From positions 1 to 15,753 of the forward strand of contig JAYVOF010000062.1 in NCBI GenBank assembly GCA_043758105.1: 15,753 bases of DNA, in the 5' to 3' direction. Positions 7,404 through 14,158 of this stretch are shown piece by piece. Source of the DNA: JANPPS01 sp043758105. GTDB lineage: Bacteria > Pseudomonadota > Alphaproteobacteria > Acetobacterales > Acetobacteraceae. Below the pieces are notes generated by a model. The model was not told the origin of the DNA. It ran no database searches and worked only from the letters and a program-made list of their open reading frames with translations. Numbering within the stretch: the first letter of the stretch is position 1; every line of letters starts with the position of its first letter. Made by a program: the position numbers and the translations under genes.

Positions 7404-8692
7404 TCGAACGGCCCCCGTGGCCGGCCCGGCGCGTCCGGGGCCGCCGGCCCCGAAGCTCCCGGGCCGGCATCGGCCGGACGATCCACCACGATTTCCGTCA
7501 CTACCTGATTCCGCCGGCCGTTGCTGGCGAGGCCGGTGATGACCTCATCCGGTTGCCCGTCCCGCCGGATGGTGACGCGGAACGCCGTGCTCGGGCGCAC
7601 CCGCATGCCATAGGGGTCCACCACCACGCGATACCGGCCCGGTTGCGGATCGTTGAAATAGACGTTCTCGACCGGCGTCGCCGTCAGCACGTTCACATCG
7701 CCGTTCGCATCCACATCCAGCCGCCCGCCACAGGCCGAGCGGTGCAAATAATTGATGCCCTGGCCGCCCGGGCAAATCACATGCAGGTCCAGGTCGTTCT
7801 TGTCATCCCAGGCGAGGATGATCTGCAGCTTACCCCGCTGCGCCCCCTGGCGCTGCGCCCGCTCCGCATCCTGCCGCGGCGGCGGCGGCGGCGGCGGGGC
7901 GGGTCCCTGTAGCGGCGGGCACATCAGCCGCCGTTGCCCGGCATCGGCCACCAGCTGCGCCAGCTCGGTCCGCAGCACCCCCTCCCGCGCCGCCTCGTCC
8001 ACCAGCGCCCGTTCCAGATCCAATTGGCCGGGCACAATGCGGCACTGGCCCGGATCGGCCACGAACCAGTGGAACGGATCCTGCCACCATAAGAACAGCG
8101 CCAGCGCCGGCACGCACAGCGCAGCACCGAGCGCGGCCCATAGCCAGCTATACCGGGCCGGCACCGGCGCATAGGGTGAGGCCGGGGGCGGGAGGATCGG
8201 CACCAGCGCGCTCACGGCCGCCACGGTCCCGGTCAGCACCATGCCAGACCCCGGCTGCCCGGTCCGGCCGAGACCCCACGCCGCCAGCACCGGCTGCGCG
8301 CCCTGCATGAAGATCCATTCCGGCCCCGGCAGATGCAGCGCCAGCGCCAGCATCTCCGCCAGAAACCGGTCGCTCTCGCCCCGGCCCGCCGCCAGCCGGG
8401 CCGCCAGCGCCTCGATATCCGCTGTCAGGCGTTGCAGCGTGGTGTCGGCCGCGTCGCGCTCCGCTTGCGGCAGGTCGATCAGCTTCGTCGCGGCGCCATC
8501 GCCCTGTGCATACCAATCCACCTCGCCCCGCGCCGCGTTCGTCACGGGCTCCGTCAGCAGCGCGGCATGGGCGGGCGTGAGTTCGCGGAGCAACAGCGTA
8601 TGCAGGGTCAGCCAGGCCTCGATCGTGCTCTGCCCGGCGACCGCGAGCGGCTGCAGGTCGGCGAACCGGGTCGTGGTGAGGCGGATCGGCAT
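7400..8692 (-). CDS. Membrane-anchored protein with shared Srf-operon N-domain and DUF2135/YfaP-like C-terminal domain
   Basis: This is a 430-residue protein. Residues 1-142 carry the shared N-domain (LTPAHAALLTEPV at 38-50; FMQGAQPVLAAWGLG at 128-142). A transmembrane helix is at about 183-203. It is followed by a juxtamembrane segment bracketed by Cys217 and Cys258 (CRIVPGQL … GQRRLMCP) and a poly-Pro stretch (264-272). Residues about 287-405 look like the beta-sandwich DUF2135/YfaP family: LQIILAWDDKNDLDLHV, then GGRLDVDANGDV, PGRYRVVVDPYG and FRVTI. The C-terminal tail is Pro/Gly-rich. I infer an exported ligand- or protein-binding module held at the inner membrane. The ATG (8692-8690) lies 3 nt after the TAG of the protease gene, with no clear Shine-Dalgarno, so coupled translation is likely. 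The stop overlaps the next start as ATGA. Confidence 0.87.
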   Translation of the reverse strand: MPIRLTTTRFADLQPLAVAGQSTIEAWLTLHTLLLRELTPAHAALLTEPVTNAARGEVDWYAQGDGAATKLIDLPQAERDAADTTLQRLTADIEALAARLAAGRGESDRFLAEMLALALHLPGPEWIFMQGAQPVLAAWGLGRTGQPGSGMVLTGTVAAVSALVPILPPPASPYAPVPARYSWLWAALGAALCVPALALFLWWQDPFHWFVADPGQCRIVPGQLDLERALVDEAAREGVLRTELAQLVADAGQRRLMCPPLQGPAPPPPPPPRQDAERAQRQGAQRGKLQIILAWDDKNDLDLHVICPGGQGINYLHRSACGGRLDVDANGDVNVLTATPVENVYFNDPQPGRYRVVVDPYGMRVRPSTAFRVTIRRDGQPDEVITGLASNGRRNQVVTEIVVDRPADAGPGASGPAAPDAPGRPRGPFE

Positions 8693-8695
8693 GCG

Positions 8696-10378
8696 CTAGC
8701 GCGGTGTCGCCGGCGCGGTGGGCGCGGGCGCGGGGGCGGGTGCGGGCGTGGGGGCGGGGGGAGCGGGCGCGCCGGGCGTGCAGGGGGCGGTGACGTCCGT
8801 GACCGTCACGTTGTTTTCGCGCAGGAACGTAATCACGCCGTCCGATTTCTGCGCGTAATTGGCGTGCACCACCTGTTCTCGGTTGGCGGTGATGAAGGTG
8901 TTGATGCCCAGCACCCGTCCGCACGCATCCACCAGCGGCCCGCCGCTATTGCCGCCCGACACCGCGGCGCTGTGCGGCATGATCTTCATTCCGCCCGGCG
9001 AGGATTGGATCGCGTTGATCTTGCCGTCCGTCAGGATCACCTCCGGCACGGCCGACGCATCCCCTTGGCGCAGCCGCTCGAACGCCTCGTCCGCCTGGAG
9101 CAACAGCCCGGGAAATCCGGCCGCGATCACGGCGTCGAGCGGTGCTGCGGTGGTGCTGAACCCCAGCGGCTGGATGCCGGACACGCCCTCCACTTGCAGC
9201 AGCGCCACATCCGGGTCGCCGATCTCGGCGCTGGGCGTCTTGGCCAAGATCCGCGCTGGCGTGAGATGACCGAGCTTTTTGCTGGTCACCACCAGCCGGG
9301 CCGGGTCCACGCCCTCGATCACATGGCGGTTCGTGACGATGAGGCCGGGGCCCACGAAGAACCCGCTGCCGGTCGCCGTGCCGTCCGATTGCGGCGCGAT
9401 CACCAGCACGACGGCCTGCGTCAGCAATTCACCGAGCGAGCCCTGGAAGGGGACCCCGGGCACCAGCGCCACGGCACCGGGACCCACCGCGGCGGCGCGG
9501 TCCGGGCCGAGCCGCGGCAGTAGCGCGGGGTCCACGACGCAGACATTGCCGGCCAGCAGCCGCCGCCGCGGCTCAATCTCCTGCACCAGCGCGGCATTCG
9601 CCTGTTTTTGCCGGTCGAGCGCGTCCGCTGCTGCGTGTTCATCCAGCACGCTGACGGTGCTGGTCCGGTCTGCCAGGCGGGACGCGACCATGCGGGCGCC
9701 GGCCCACAGCCCCAGGCCGAGGAACAGCCCGGCCGTCACCAGCGCCACCGGAAACACCGCCCATCTCGAGACGTCTGGTCCGGTCGATGCCATGGCCCGC
9801 GGCGCTCCACTCAGCCCGGACAGGATGACGGCCGGCGTGACTTGCGGGATCTGAACCGGTCCGGGCGTCGTGACCGGTGCGGGCAGATAGGGCGCGGGCA
9901 GATAGGGCGTCATCCACACCGACCCGCGGGCCGCCTGCTGCTCCTCCGTCCCAGATGGCTGCTCCGAAAGGCCCCAGTCGATCAGCAACGGAACCCCGCC
10001 GACGGCCAATAGCGAGCCCGGACTCCGCAGCGCCAGCGCCCGGCGCAGCAGCGGGCCCAGCTCGGGATCGGTCAGCAGCGGGTCCAGCCGGGCCAGGATT
10101 TGCCGCAGCCTTCCCTCCGGCCCCGCCCGGCGCTCCACCGGAAGCGCCGCCAGCGGCTCCACCTCACCCTGCAGCTCTGAATACCAGGAGACGCTGCCCG
10201 GGACCTGATCGGTGCCCTCGGTCACGACCGGCTCGGCAAACAGCTGCGCCGCCTCGGTGCCCACCCGGGCGCGAAGCGTGTCGGTCAGGGACGCATACCG
10301 GGCCAGCACCGGCCCGCCGCCATGGTGCAGCGGGGTCAGGCCTGCGAGCGAGGTCTTGCCGATGAAACGAGGGGCCAT
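8696..10378 (-). CDS. Membrane-anchored trypsin-like serine protease, first gene of the Srf operon
   Basis: This is a 560-residue protein. Residues 1-140 are a divergent copy of the operon's shared N-domain (GTEAAQLFAEPV; SLLAVGGVPLLIDWG). A Pro-rich stretch (about 157-181) and one transmembrane helix (about 206-226) follow. Residues about 310-525 are a trypsin-like/HtrA-type protease: GSGFFVGPGLIVTNRHVI with His352, DPDVALLQV with Asp390 and SGGNSGGPL with Ser478. The triad appears intact, so activity is expected. No PDZ domain is visible. The C-terminus is a Pro-Ala repeat tail (about 536-556). The topology suggests the protease domain is periplasmic, which fits Cys279/Cys486/Cys533. The substrate is unknown; a neighbouring envelope protein or one of the paralogous anchors is possible. 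The start ATG has no strong Shine-Dalgarno. It is the promoter-proximal gene, divergent from the OmpA-type pair. Confidence 0.9.
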   Translation of the reverse strand: MAPRFIGKTSLAGLTPLHHGGGPVLARYASLTDTLRARVGTEAAQLFAEPVVTEGTDQVPGSVSWYSELQGEVEPLAALPVERRAGPEGRLRQILARLDPLLTDPELGPLLRRALALRSPGSLLAVGGVPLLIDWGLSEQPSGTEEQQAARGSVWMTPYLPAPYLPAPVTTPGPVQIPQVTPAVILSGLSGAPRAMASTGPDVSRWAVFPVALVTAGLFLGLGLWAGARMVASRLADRTSTVSVLDEHAAADALDRQKQANAALVQEIEPRRRLLAGNVCVVDPALLPRLGPDRAAAVGPGAVALVPGVPFQGSLGELLTQAVVLVIAPQSDGTATGSGFFVGPGLIVTNRHVIEGVDPARLVVTSKKLGHLTPARILAKTPSAEIGDPDVALLQVEGVSGIQPLGFSTTAAPLDAVIAAGFPGLLLQADEAFERLRQGDASAVPEVILTDGKINAIQSSPGGMKIMPHSAAVSGGNSGGPLVDACGRVLGINTFITANREQVVHANYAQKSDGVITFLRENNVTVTDVTAPCTPGAPAPPAPTPAPAPAPAPTAPATPR

Positions 10379-10518
10379 CGAAACGCAGCCTAAAGAGTTC
10401 GAAACGACTATGCCGGGCGCACGCTCAGGGACGCAACCCGGCCAGAGGCGGTACCTTCACGCGAACAAGGCTTGCGTTCCGGCGAATGGCCCGGCAGGGT
10501 TCCACCAGGGAGTTGGAC
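10379..10518. promoter_or_regulatory. Divergent intergenic region between the Srf operon and the OmpA-type gene pair
   Basis: These 140 bp should hold both divergent promoters, but I cannot assign clear -35/-10 boxes. Features seen: a direct repeat tcgaaacg at 10378-10385 and 10399-10406 (21 bp apart), and an inverted pair gccggg (10412-10417) / cccggc (10437-10442). A near-palindrome caag-g-cttg sits at 10466-10474. None matches an operator I can name. Confidence 0.4.
10507..10512 (+). promoter_or_regulatory. Ribosome binding site for the small secreted Pro-rich protein
   Basis: AGGGAG lies 6 nt before the ATG at 10519. It decides the start in favour of 10519 over the in-frame upstream ATG at 10486, and 10519 also places a signal peptide at the N-terminus. 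Confidence 0.75.
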
Positions 10519-10929
10519 ATGAACATGCAACGACGGCGAATGGCGTGCTGGGCGGCGGCGGCGGCGCTGGTAAGCGTCGGATCCCCAGCCGGCGCGCAAA
10601 AAAACAGCGGCCCGCTGCTGCCGACCGCTCCCCCGCCCGCTTATAACCCGCCCGCCTATAGCCCACCCCGCATGCCCGCGATGCCGCGCGTCGAGCCGTC
10701 TCCCCGCATGCCACCGCCCATGGCCGCCGGTGCCAACCCTGTCGTGGAACAGCGCGCGCAGAGCTTGCCGCTCGATCCGCAGACCCGTGAGTTGCGCGAC
10801 CAGATGCCGGCCGATCCACAGGGGGTCGAACGCCGGCTCGGCCTGCGGGAGGCCCGCGGGCCCGTGACGGATTTGCGTGGCCACACCGCTTCATCCCGGG
10901 AGATCATCGATGCGCTCAGGCCTCGCTAA
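10519..10929 (+). CDS. Small secreted Pro-rich hypothetical protein
   Basis: This 136-residue protein has an N-terminal Sec signal peptide (MNMQRRRMACWAAAAALVSVGSPAGA, likely cut before QKNSG). A Pro/Tyr/Met-rich low-complexity stretch follows, then a more ordered C-terminal part ending in SSREIIDALRPR. That last motif resembles segments I recall just upstream of OmpA C-terminal domains in some alphaproteobacterial envelope proteins (from memory, weak). The start at 10519 is supported by AGGGAG 6 nt upstream. The next gene starts inside this one (20-bp overlap), so the two are probably coupled and act together in the envelope. No enzymatic motif is seen and function is unknown. Confidence 0.75.
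   Translation: MNMQRRRMACWAAAAALVSVGSPAGAQKNSGPLLPTAPPPAYNPPAYSPPRMPAMPRVEPSPRMPPPMAAGANPVVEQRAQSLPLDPQTRELRDQMPADPQGVERRLGLREARGPVTDLRGHTASSREIIDALRPR
10898..10902 (+). promoter_or_regulatory. Ribosome binding site for the OmpA-family lipoprotein, inside the upstream gene
   Basis: GGGAG lies 7 nt before the ATG at 10910. It supports that start over the upstream GTG at 10877, which would bury the lipoprotein signal behind 11 extra residues. Confidence 0.7.
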
Positions 10930-11347
10930 GTTTCTTGCCGTCGCGGTTGTGGCCCTGGTCGCGGCCTGCGCGGTGCCGCCGGCTCCAGGGATGCAGGGCG
11001 CCTCCCTGGAGCGCCGGGTGTTCCCGAACGTCAATTTCGACTTCGACAGTTACCGCATCCGCCCCAGCGATTATGGACAGTTGGATCAGGTCGCGGTCGC
11101 GCTGAACGACCCGGCGCTCGGCGGGCTACGATTCGAGATCAATGGGCATACCGATGTCGTGGGACGGCTCGGCTATAATATCAGCCTATCACAATTGCGT
11201 GCGACGGAGGTCGTCAACTACCTCGCATCGCGGGGCGTGCCAGCCGGACGGATGCAGGCGCAGGGCTTTGGCCCGCTGCAGTTGCTGGACAGCTCTAATC
11301 CGCGCAGCCCGGTTAACCGACGGGTGGAGATCGCCGCCACACCCTGA
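10910..11347 (+). CDS. OmpA-family (Pal-like) peptidoglycan-binding lipoprotein
   Basis: This 145-residue protein starts with a lipoprotein signal (MRSGLAKFLAVAVVALVAAC) whose lipobox ends VAAC, so Cys20 of the chosen start would be lipidated. The mature part is an OmpA C-terminal domain: NVNFDFDSYRIRPSDYGQLD, then EINGHTDVVG, LSQLRATEVVNYLASRGV and the closing NRRVEI. This fold binds the diaminopimelate of peptidoglycan and typically tethers the outer membrane to the cell wall. The copy is shorter than Pal but complete for the domain. It overlaps the preceding secreted protein by 20 bp, and the pair is divergent from the Srf operon. Its stop (11345-11347) directly abuts the stop of the convergent gene, leaving no room for an intergenic terminator. 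Confidence 0.9.
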   Translation: MRSGLAKFLAVAVVALVAACAVPPAPGMQGASLERRVFPNVNFDFDSYRIRPSDYGQLDQVAVALNDPALGGLRFEINGHTDVVGRLGYNISLSQLRATEVVNYLASRGVPAGRMQAQGFGPLQLLDSSNPRSPVNRRVEIAATP

Positions 11348-11761
11348 TCAGGCCTGCTCGAACACGATATCCTTGGCGCCCTGCCACAGGACTTCCTTGC
11401 CCAAAATCGCCAGCTGCTCCGCACCCTCGGTCACCGTCAGGAAGTGGTTCCCGGCGAGCTGACCGAGTTTGCTGGCGAACTGTACGCTGCCATAGGGGAG
11501 CAAGAACTCGGTCTCGCTATAGCCGCCGGGATACAGCAGGATTTGGCCGGGGGCCGGGTAACTGGTCGCGTTCTCGAAACCGAGGCCGAGGTCGAGGTCA
11601 CCGAGCGGGATCCAGCACGCCTCACCGCTCCAGCGCACATGGATGATCTGCTCGCGATATGGCAGCAATCGTAGGAACGCCGCGCAGGTCTTGGGTGCCA
11701 GGGCTGCTTCCAGCCGGGCCATGAAGCGGTAGGTGCCGGCGATAATGCGGATGTTGGACAC
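11348..11761 (-). CDS. DUF3830-family protein, probable cyclophilin-like fold
   Basis: This 137-residue protein resembles DUF3830 as I recall it: TYRFMARLEAALAPKTCAAF, then RWSGEACWIPLGDLDLG, ENATSYPAPGQILLYPGG, ETEFLLPYG and LAGNHFLTV. The family is small and uncharacterised, with a proposed cyclophilin-like beta-barrel; no catalytic role is established. I chose the GTG at 11761-11759 (reading VSNIRIIAGTYRF, initiated as Met). A strong GGGAGGAAGGAAG lies 6 nt upstream, while the longer frame from 11803 would place that Shine-Dalgarno inside the gene. No signal peptide is seen, so it is likely cytosolic. It is a single gene, divergent from the GGDEF-EAL gene and convergent with the OmpA gene. 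Its context gives no hint of a substrate. Confidence 0.82.
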   Translation of the reverse strand: MSNIRIIAGTYRFMARLEAALAPKTCAAFLRLLPYREQIIHVRWSGEACWIPLGDLDLGLGFENATSYPAPGQILLYPGGYSETEFLLPYGSVQFASKLGQLAGNHFLTVTEGAEQLAILGKEVLWQGAKDIVFEQA

Positions 11762-11767
11762 GCTGGA

Positions 11768-11780
11768 CTTCCTTCCTCCC
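11768..11780 (-). promoter_or_regulatory. Strong Shine-Dalgarno region of the DUF3830 gene
   Basis: On the minus strand this reads GGGAGGAAGGAAG and ends 6 nt before GTG at 11761. It contains two usable anti-16S matches (GGAGG and GGAAG) and is the reason for choosing the GTG start. Confidence 0.7.
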
Positions 11781-11831
11781 CATCCGCTCGGGACGAGGTA
11801 CACTTTGTTAATCTTTCTACGCTACGTCCGA

Positions 11832-11861
11832 CCCCTTACCGGAGATCTGTGCCATAAGGGG
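11832..11861. promoter_or_regulatory. Inverted repeat CCCCTTA-16-TAAGGGG upstream of the GGDEF-EAL gene
   Basis: Perfect 7-bp arms CCCCTTA (11832-11838) and TAAGGGG (11855-11861) flank a 16-nt spacer, about 53 bp before the GGDEF-EAL ATG and within the 153-bp divergent gap. It could be a regulator dyad or a 5'-UTR hairpin. I cannot name a matching regulator. The AT-richer stretch just upstream (11803-11820) is a plausible promoter area. Confidence 0.45.
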
Positions 11862-11914
11862 CTTTACGATTCCAGTGCGGGTGTGTCACTGGCGCTCTGG
11901 CTGGAGCGGGGCCG

Positions 11915-14158
11915 ATGAATAAAATGTCAGAGCCATACTCCCACGCTGCCCCCGCGCTGCAGGAGGTGGTGCTTCAACTGGCGCGGGTGGCGGCCGCGAC
12001 GGCCGATGCGCCGTGGGCCACGGTCGAAATCTATGCAGGACCGGGGCGCGCGGCCCAGACGGTCCATCACGGTGCCCGCCCGTCCGCCCGCCCGCCCGCC
12101 GGTCCGTCCGCCGGTCCGTCCGCGGGTCCGCCGATGCCATTCTCGGTGTCCATCCCGGTCCTGGCCGGTGGCGCTCAGGCCGGAAGCCTCACCATCGTCG
12201 ATTCAGCCCCGCGGGACGGACTGACGCCGGTTCAACAAACGGCGTTGAACGACATCGCCGCGCTCATTGCCAACCACCTCGTGCAAACCCTTGAGCATGC
12301 CGGGCTGGTTCAGGTCGCCGAACGCGCGGTCCGCGCCGATCGTATGTTGCAGGTGGTCACCGAGGCGAGTTCGTGCGCGGCGGCGCTCACCGGCCTGCTG
12401 AAGGAGCTATGTCAGCACCATCACGCGCTCGTCGGACGGATCTGGCAGCTCGACCCGGCGGCCGAGACGATGCAGGAACTCAGCCGGTTCAACGCCGATG
12501 ATCTAGACGCGCAATCCTATTACCGCCGCCCCCCCGCGGCCCCGGTCAACGCCCGCAACACGATCACCGCCGAGGCGATCCGCAGCAACGAGCCGCAGGC
12601 GGTGGAATACTCCACGGTCCGGGACCCACACCGCTTCGTCCTGCTGGCGAACGCCCGCGCGTCGGGCCTCGCCTCGCAAATCAGTTTTCCGATCTGGGTG
12701 CAGGATCAGCGCTTCGGTATCTCACTCGCATTCCCGGCGGTGCCGGACCTGCACGCCATCCAGGACGATATTGCCGCGCTGGCCCACACCATCCGCCCCG
12801 CACTCTTGCGAAAAATGGCGGAGGAGCGGATCCGCCATATCGCCCATCACGACAATCTTACGCAGCTGTCCAACCGCCTGGTGTTCCACGACCGTCTCGC
12901 CGCCGCCGTGGCGGTCGCGGAGCAGGGGGATTCGGGCCTCGCCCTGCTAAGCCTCGATCTCGACGGGTTCAAGGCCGTCAACGACCGTTGCGGGCATGAG
13001 GTGGGGGACAAACTTCTGTCCGCCGTGGCGTCCCGCATCCAAGAGAGTGTGCGGGCCTGCGATACGGTCGCGCGTGTCGGCGGCGATGAGTTCGCGATCG
13101 TGCAGTCGTTGGAGGGGCAGCCCGCGTCGGCCAGCAGCCTGGCGGAGCGGCTGATCAAGCGGATGGGTGTGCCGTTCGAGGTCGGGCCGCACCGGTTCAC
13201 GATCGGCCTGTCGATCGGCGTTGCCATCTATCCGCCGGGGGACGGCATCACGCCGGAAATGCTGCTGCAACAGGCCGATGTCGCCCTCTACCGGGCCAAG
13301 GCGGCCGGGCGGAACACCACCCGCGTCTTTATGCCCGAAATGGATGTGGCGCGTCAGGAACGGGCGCTGATCGAGCGGGACCTGACGGACGCCGTCGCCC
13401 GGCACGAATTTCACCTGGCATTTCAGCCCATCTGTGACACCGAAACCCGTGCCGTACGGGGGTTCGAGGCGCTGCTGCGCTGGGATCACCCCACGCGCGG
13501 TCCGATCGACCCCGCATATTTCGTCCACCTGGCCGAACAAAGCGGCCTGATCCTGCCGCTCGGCCAGTGGGCGTTGGATGCTGCCTGCACGGAGGCTGCG
13601 ACGTGGGATCCCCCGGTGCGGCTATCGGTCAATCTGTCACCGTTGCAGTTCAGCCAGACCGACCTGCCGGATTTGGTCGCCGCCACGCTGGCCCGCACTG
13701 GCTTTTCGCCGCACCGGCTCGACCTCGAGGTGACCGAGGGTCTGCTGCTGGATCATTCCGGTGTGGTGCTTGCGACCATGGGCGCGCTAAAGGCGCAGGG
13801 GATCGGCATCACCCTCGATGATTTCGGCACCGCCTATGCCAGCCTCAGCTACCTGCGCCGCTTTCCGTTCGACCGCATCAAGATCGATAAATCCTTCATC
13901 TGGGGTATGGGCCAGGATGACGGGACCCTTGCGATCGTGCAGGCGATCGTGGCGCTGAGCGCGCGGCTCGACCTGTCATTGGTGGCCGAAGGGGTCGAGA
14001 CGGAGGCGGAGTTGGCCCTGTTGCGCACGCTCGGCGGCTTGGCCGTACAGGGCTTCCTCACCGGTCCACCCATGACCGGGGAGGCGGCCCGGGCGCTGCT
14101 GCGGGAACGTTCAGCCGGGCTGCAGGAAGTCGAAATCGCACCCCTCATCAGCCTGTAG
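11915..14158 (+). CDS. Bifunctional diguanylate cyclase/phosphodiesterase (GGDEF-EAL) with N-terminal GAF-like region
   Basis: This 747-residue cytosolic protein makes and/or degrades cyclic-di-GMP. Residues about 13-128 and 130-300 look like one or two GAF-type sensory domains (weak motif evidence). They are interrupted by a Pro-rich insert at 55-74 encoded by short tandem repeats. The GGDEF domain (about 308-475) has an intact GGDEF at 389-393 and an inhibitory I-site RACD at 380-383. The EAL domain (about 484-735) has EAL at 518-520, Asn573, Glu605, DDFG (635-638), Lys656 and Glu692, the residues needed for metal binding and catalysis. Both activities are therefore possible. No membrane helix is seen, so the input is likely intracellular. 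ATG 11915 is preceded by GGAG with 8-nt spacing. The 3' end overlaps the convergent dehydratase gene by 48 bp. Confidence 0.95.
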   Translation: MNKMSEPYSHAAPALQEVVLQLARVAAATADAPWATVEIYAGPGRAAQTVHHGARPSARPPAGPSAGPSAGPPMPFSVSIPVLAGGAQAGSLTIVDSAPRDGLTPVQQTALNDIAALIANHLVQTLEHAGLVQVAERAVRADRMLQVVTEASSCAAALTGLLKELCQHHHALVGRIWQLDPAAETMQELSRFNADDLDAQSYYRRPPAAPVNARNTITAEAIRSNEPQAVEYSTVRDPHRFVLLANARASGLASQISFPIWVQDQRFGISLAFPAVPDLHAIQDDIAALAHTIRPALLRKMAEERIRHIAHHDNLTQLSNRLVFHDRLAAAVAVAEQGDSGLALLSLDLDGFKAVNDRCGHEVGDKLLSAVASRIQESVRACDTVARVGGDEFAIVQSLEGQPASASSLAERLIKRMGVPFEVGPHRFTIGLSIGVAIYPPGDGITPEMLLQQADVALYRAKAAGRNTTRVFMPEMDVARQERALIERDLTDAVARHEFHLAFQPICDTETRAVRGFEALLRWDHPTRGPIDPAYFVHLAEQSGLILPLGQWALDAACTEAATWDPPVRLSVNLSPLQFSQTDLPDLVAATLARTGFSPHRLDLEVTEGLLLDHSGVVLATMGALKAQGIGITLDDFGTAYASLSYLRRFPFDRIKIDKSFIWGMGQDDGTLAIVQAIVALSARLDLSLVAEGVETEAELALLRTLGGLAVQGFLTGPPMTGEAARALLRERSAGLQEVEIAPLISL
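12101..12133 (+). repeat. Short GGTCCGTCCGCC tandem repeat within the GGDEF-EAL gene
   Basis: GGTCCGTCCGCC at 12101-12112 is followed by GGTCCGTCCGCG (12113-12124) and a partial unit GGTCCGCCG. They encode the AGPSAGPSAGPP part of a Pro-rich loop within the N-terminal sensory region. The preceding run of GCCCGCCC-type sequence (about 12074-12100) is also low complexity. Confidence 0.7.

Noticed and set aside
8333..9523. Plus-strand open frame of 396 codons
   Set aside because: Antisense to the DUF2135-like and protease genes, including across the conserved serine motif; a shadow frame.
10877..10909. GTG start for the OmpA lipoprotein
   Set aside because: It would add 11 residues before the lipoprotein signal; ATG 10910 has GGGAG 7 nt upstream.
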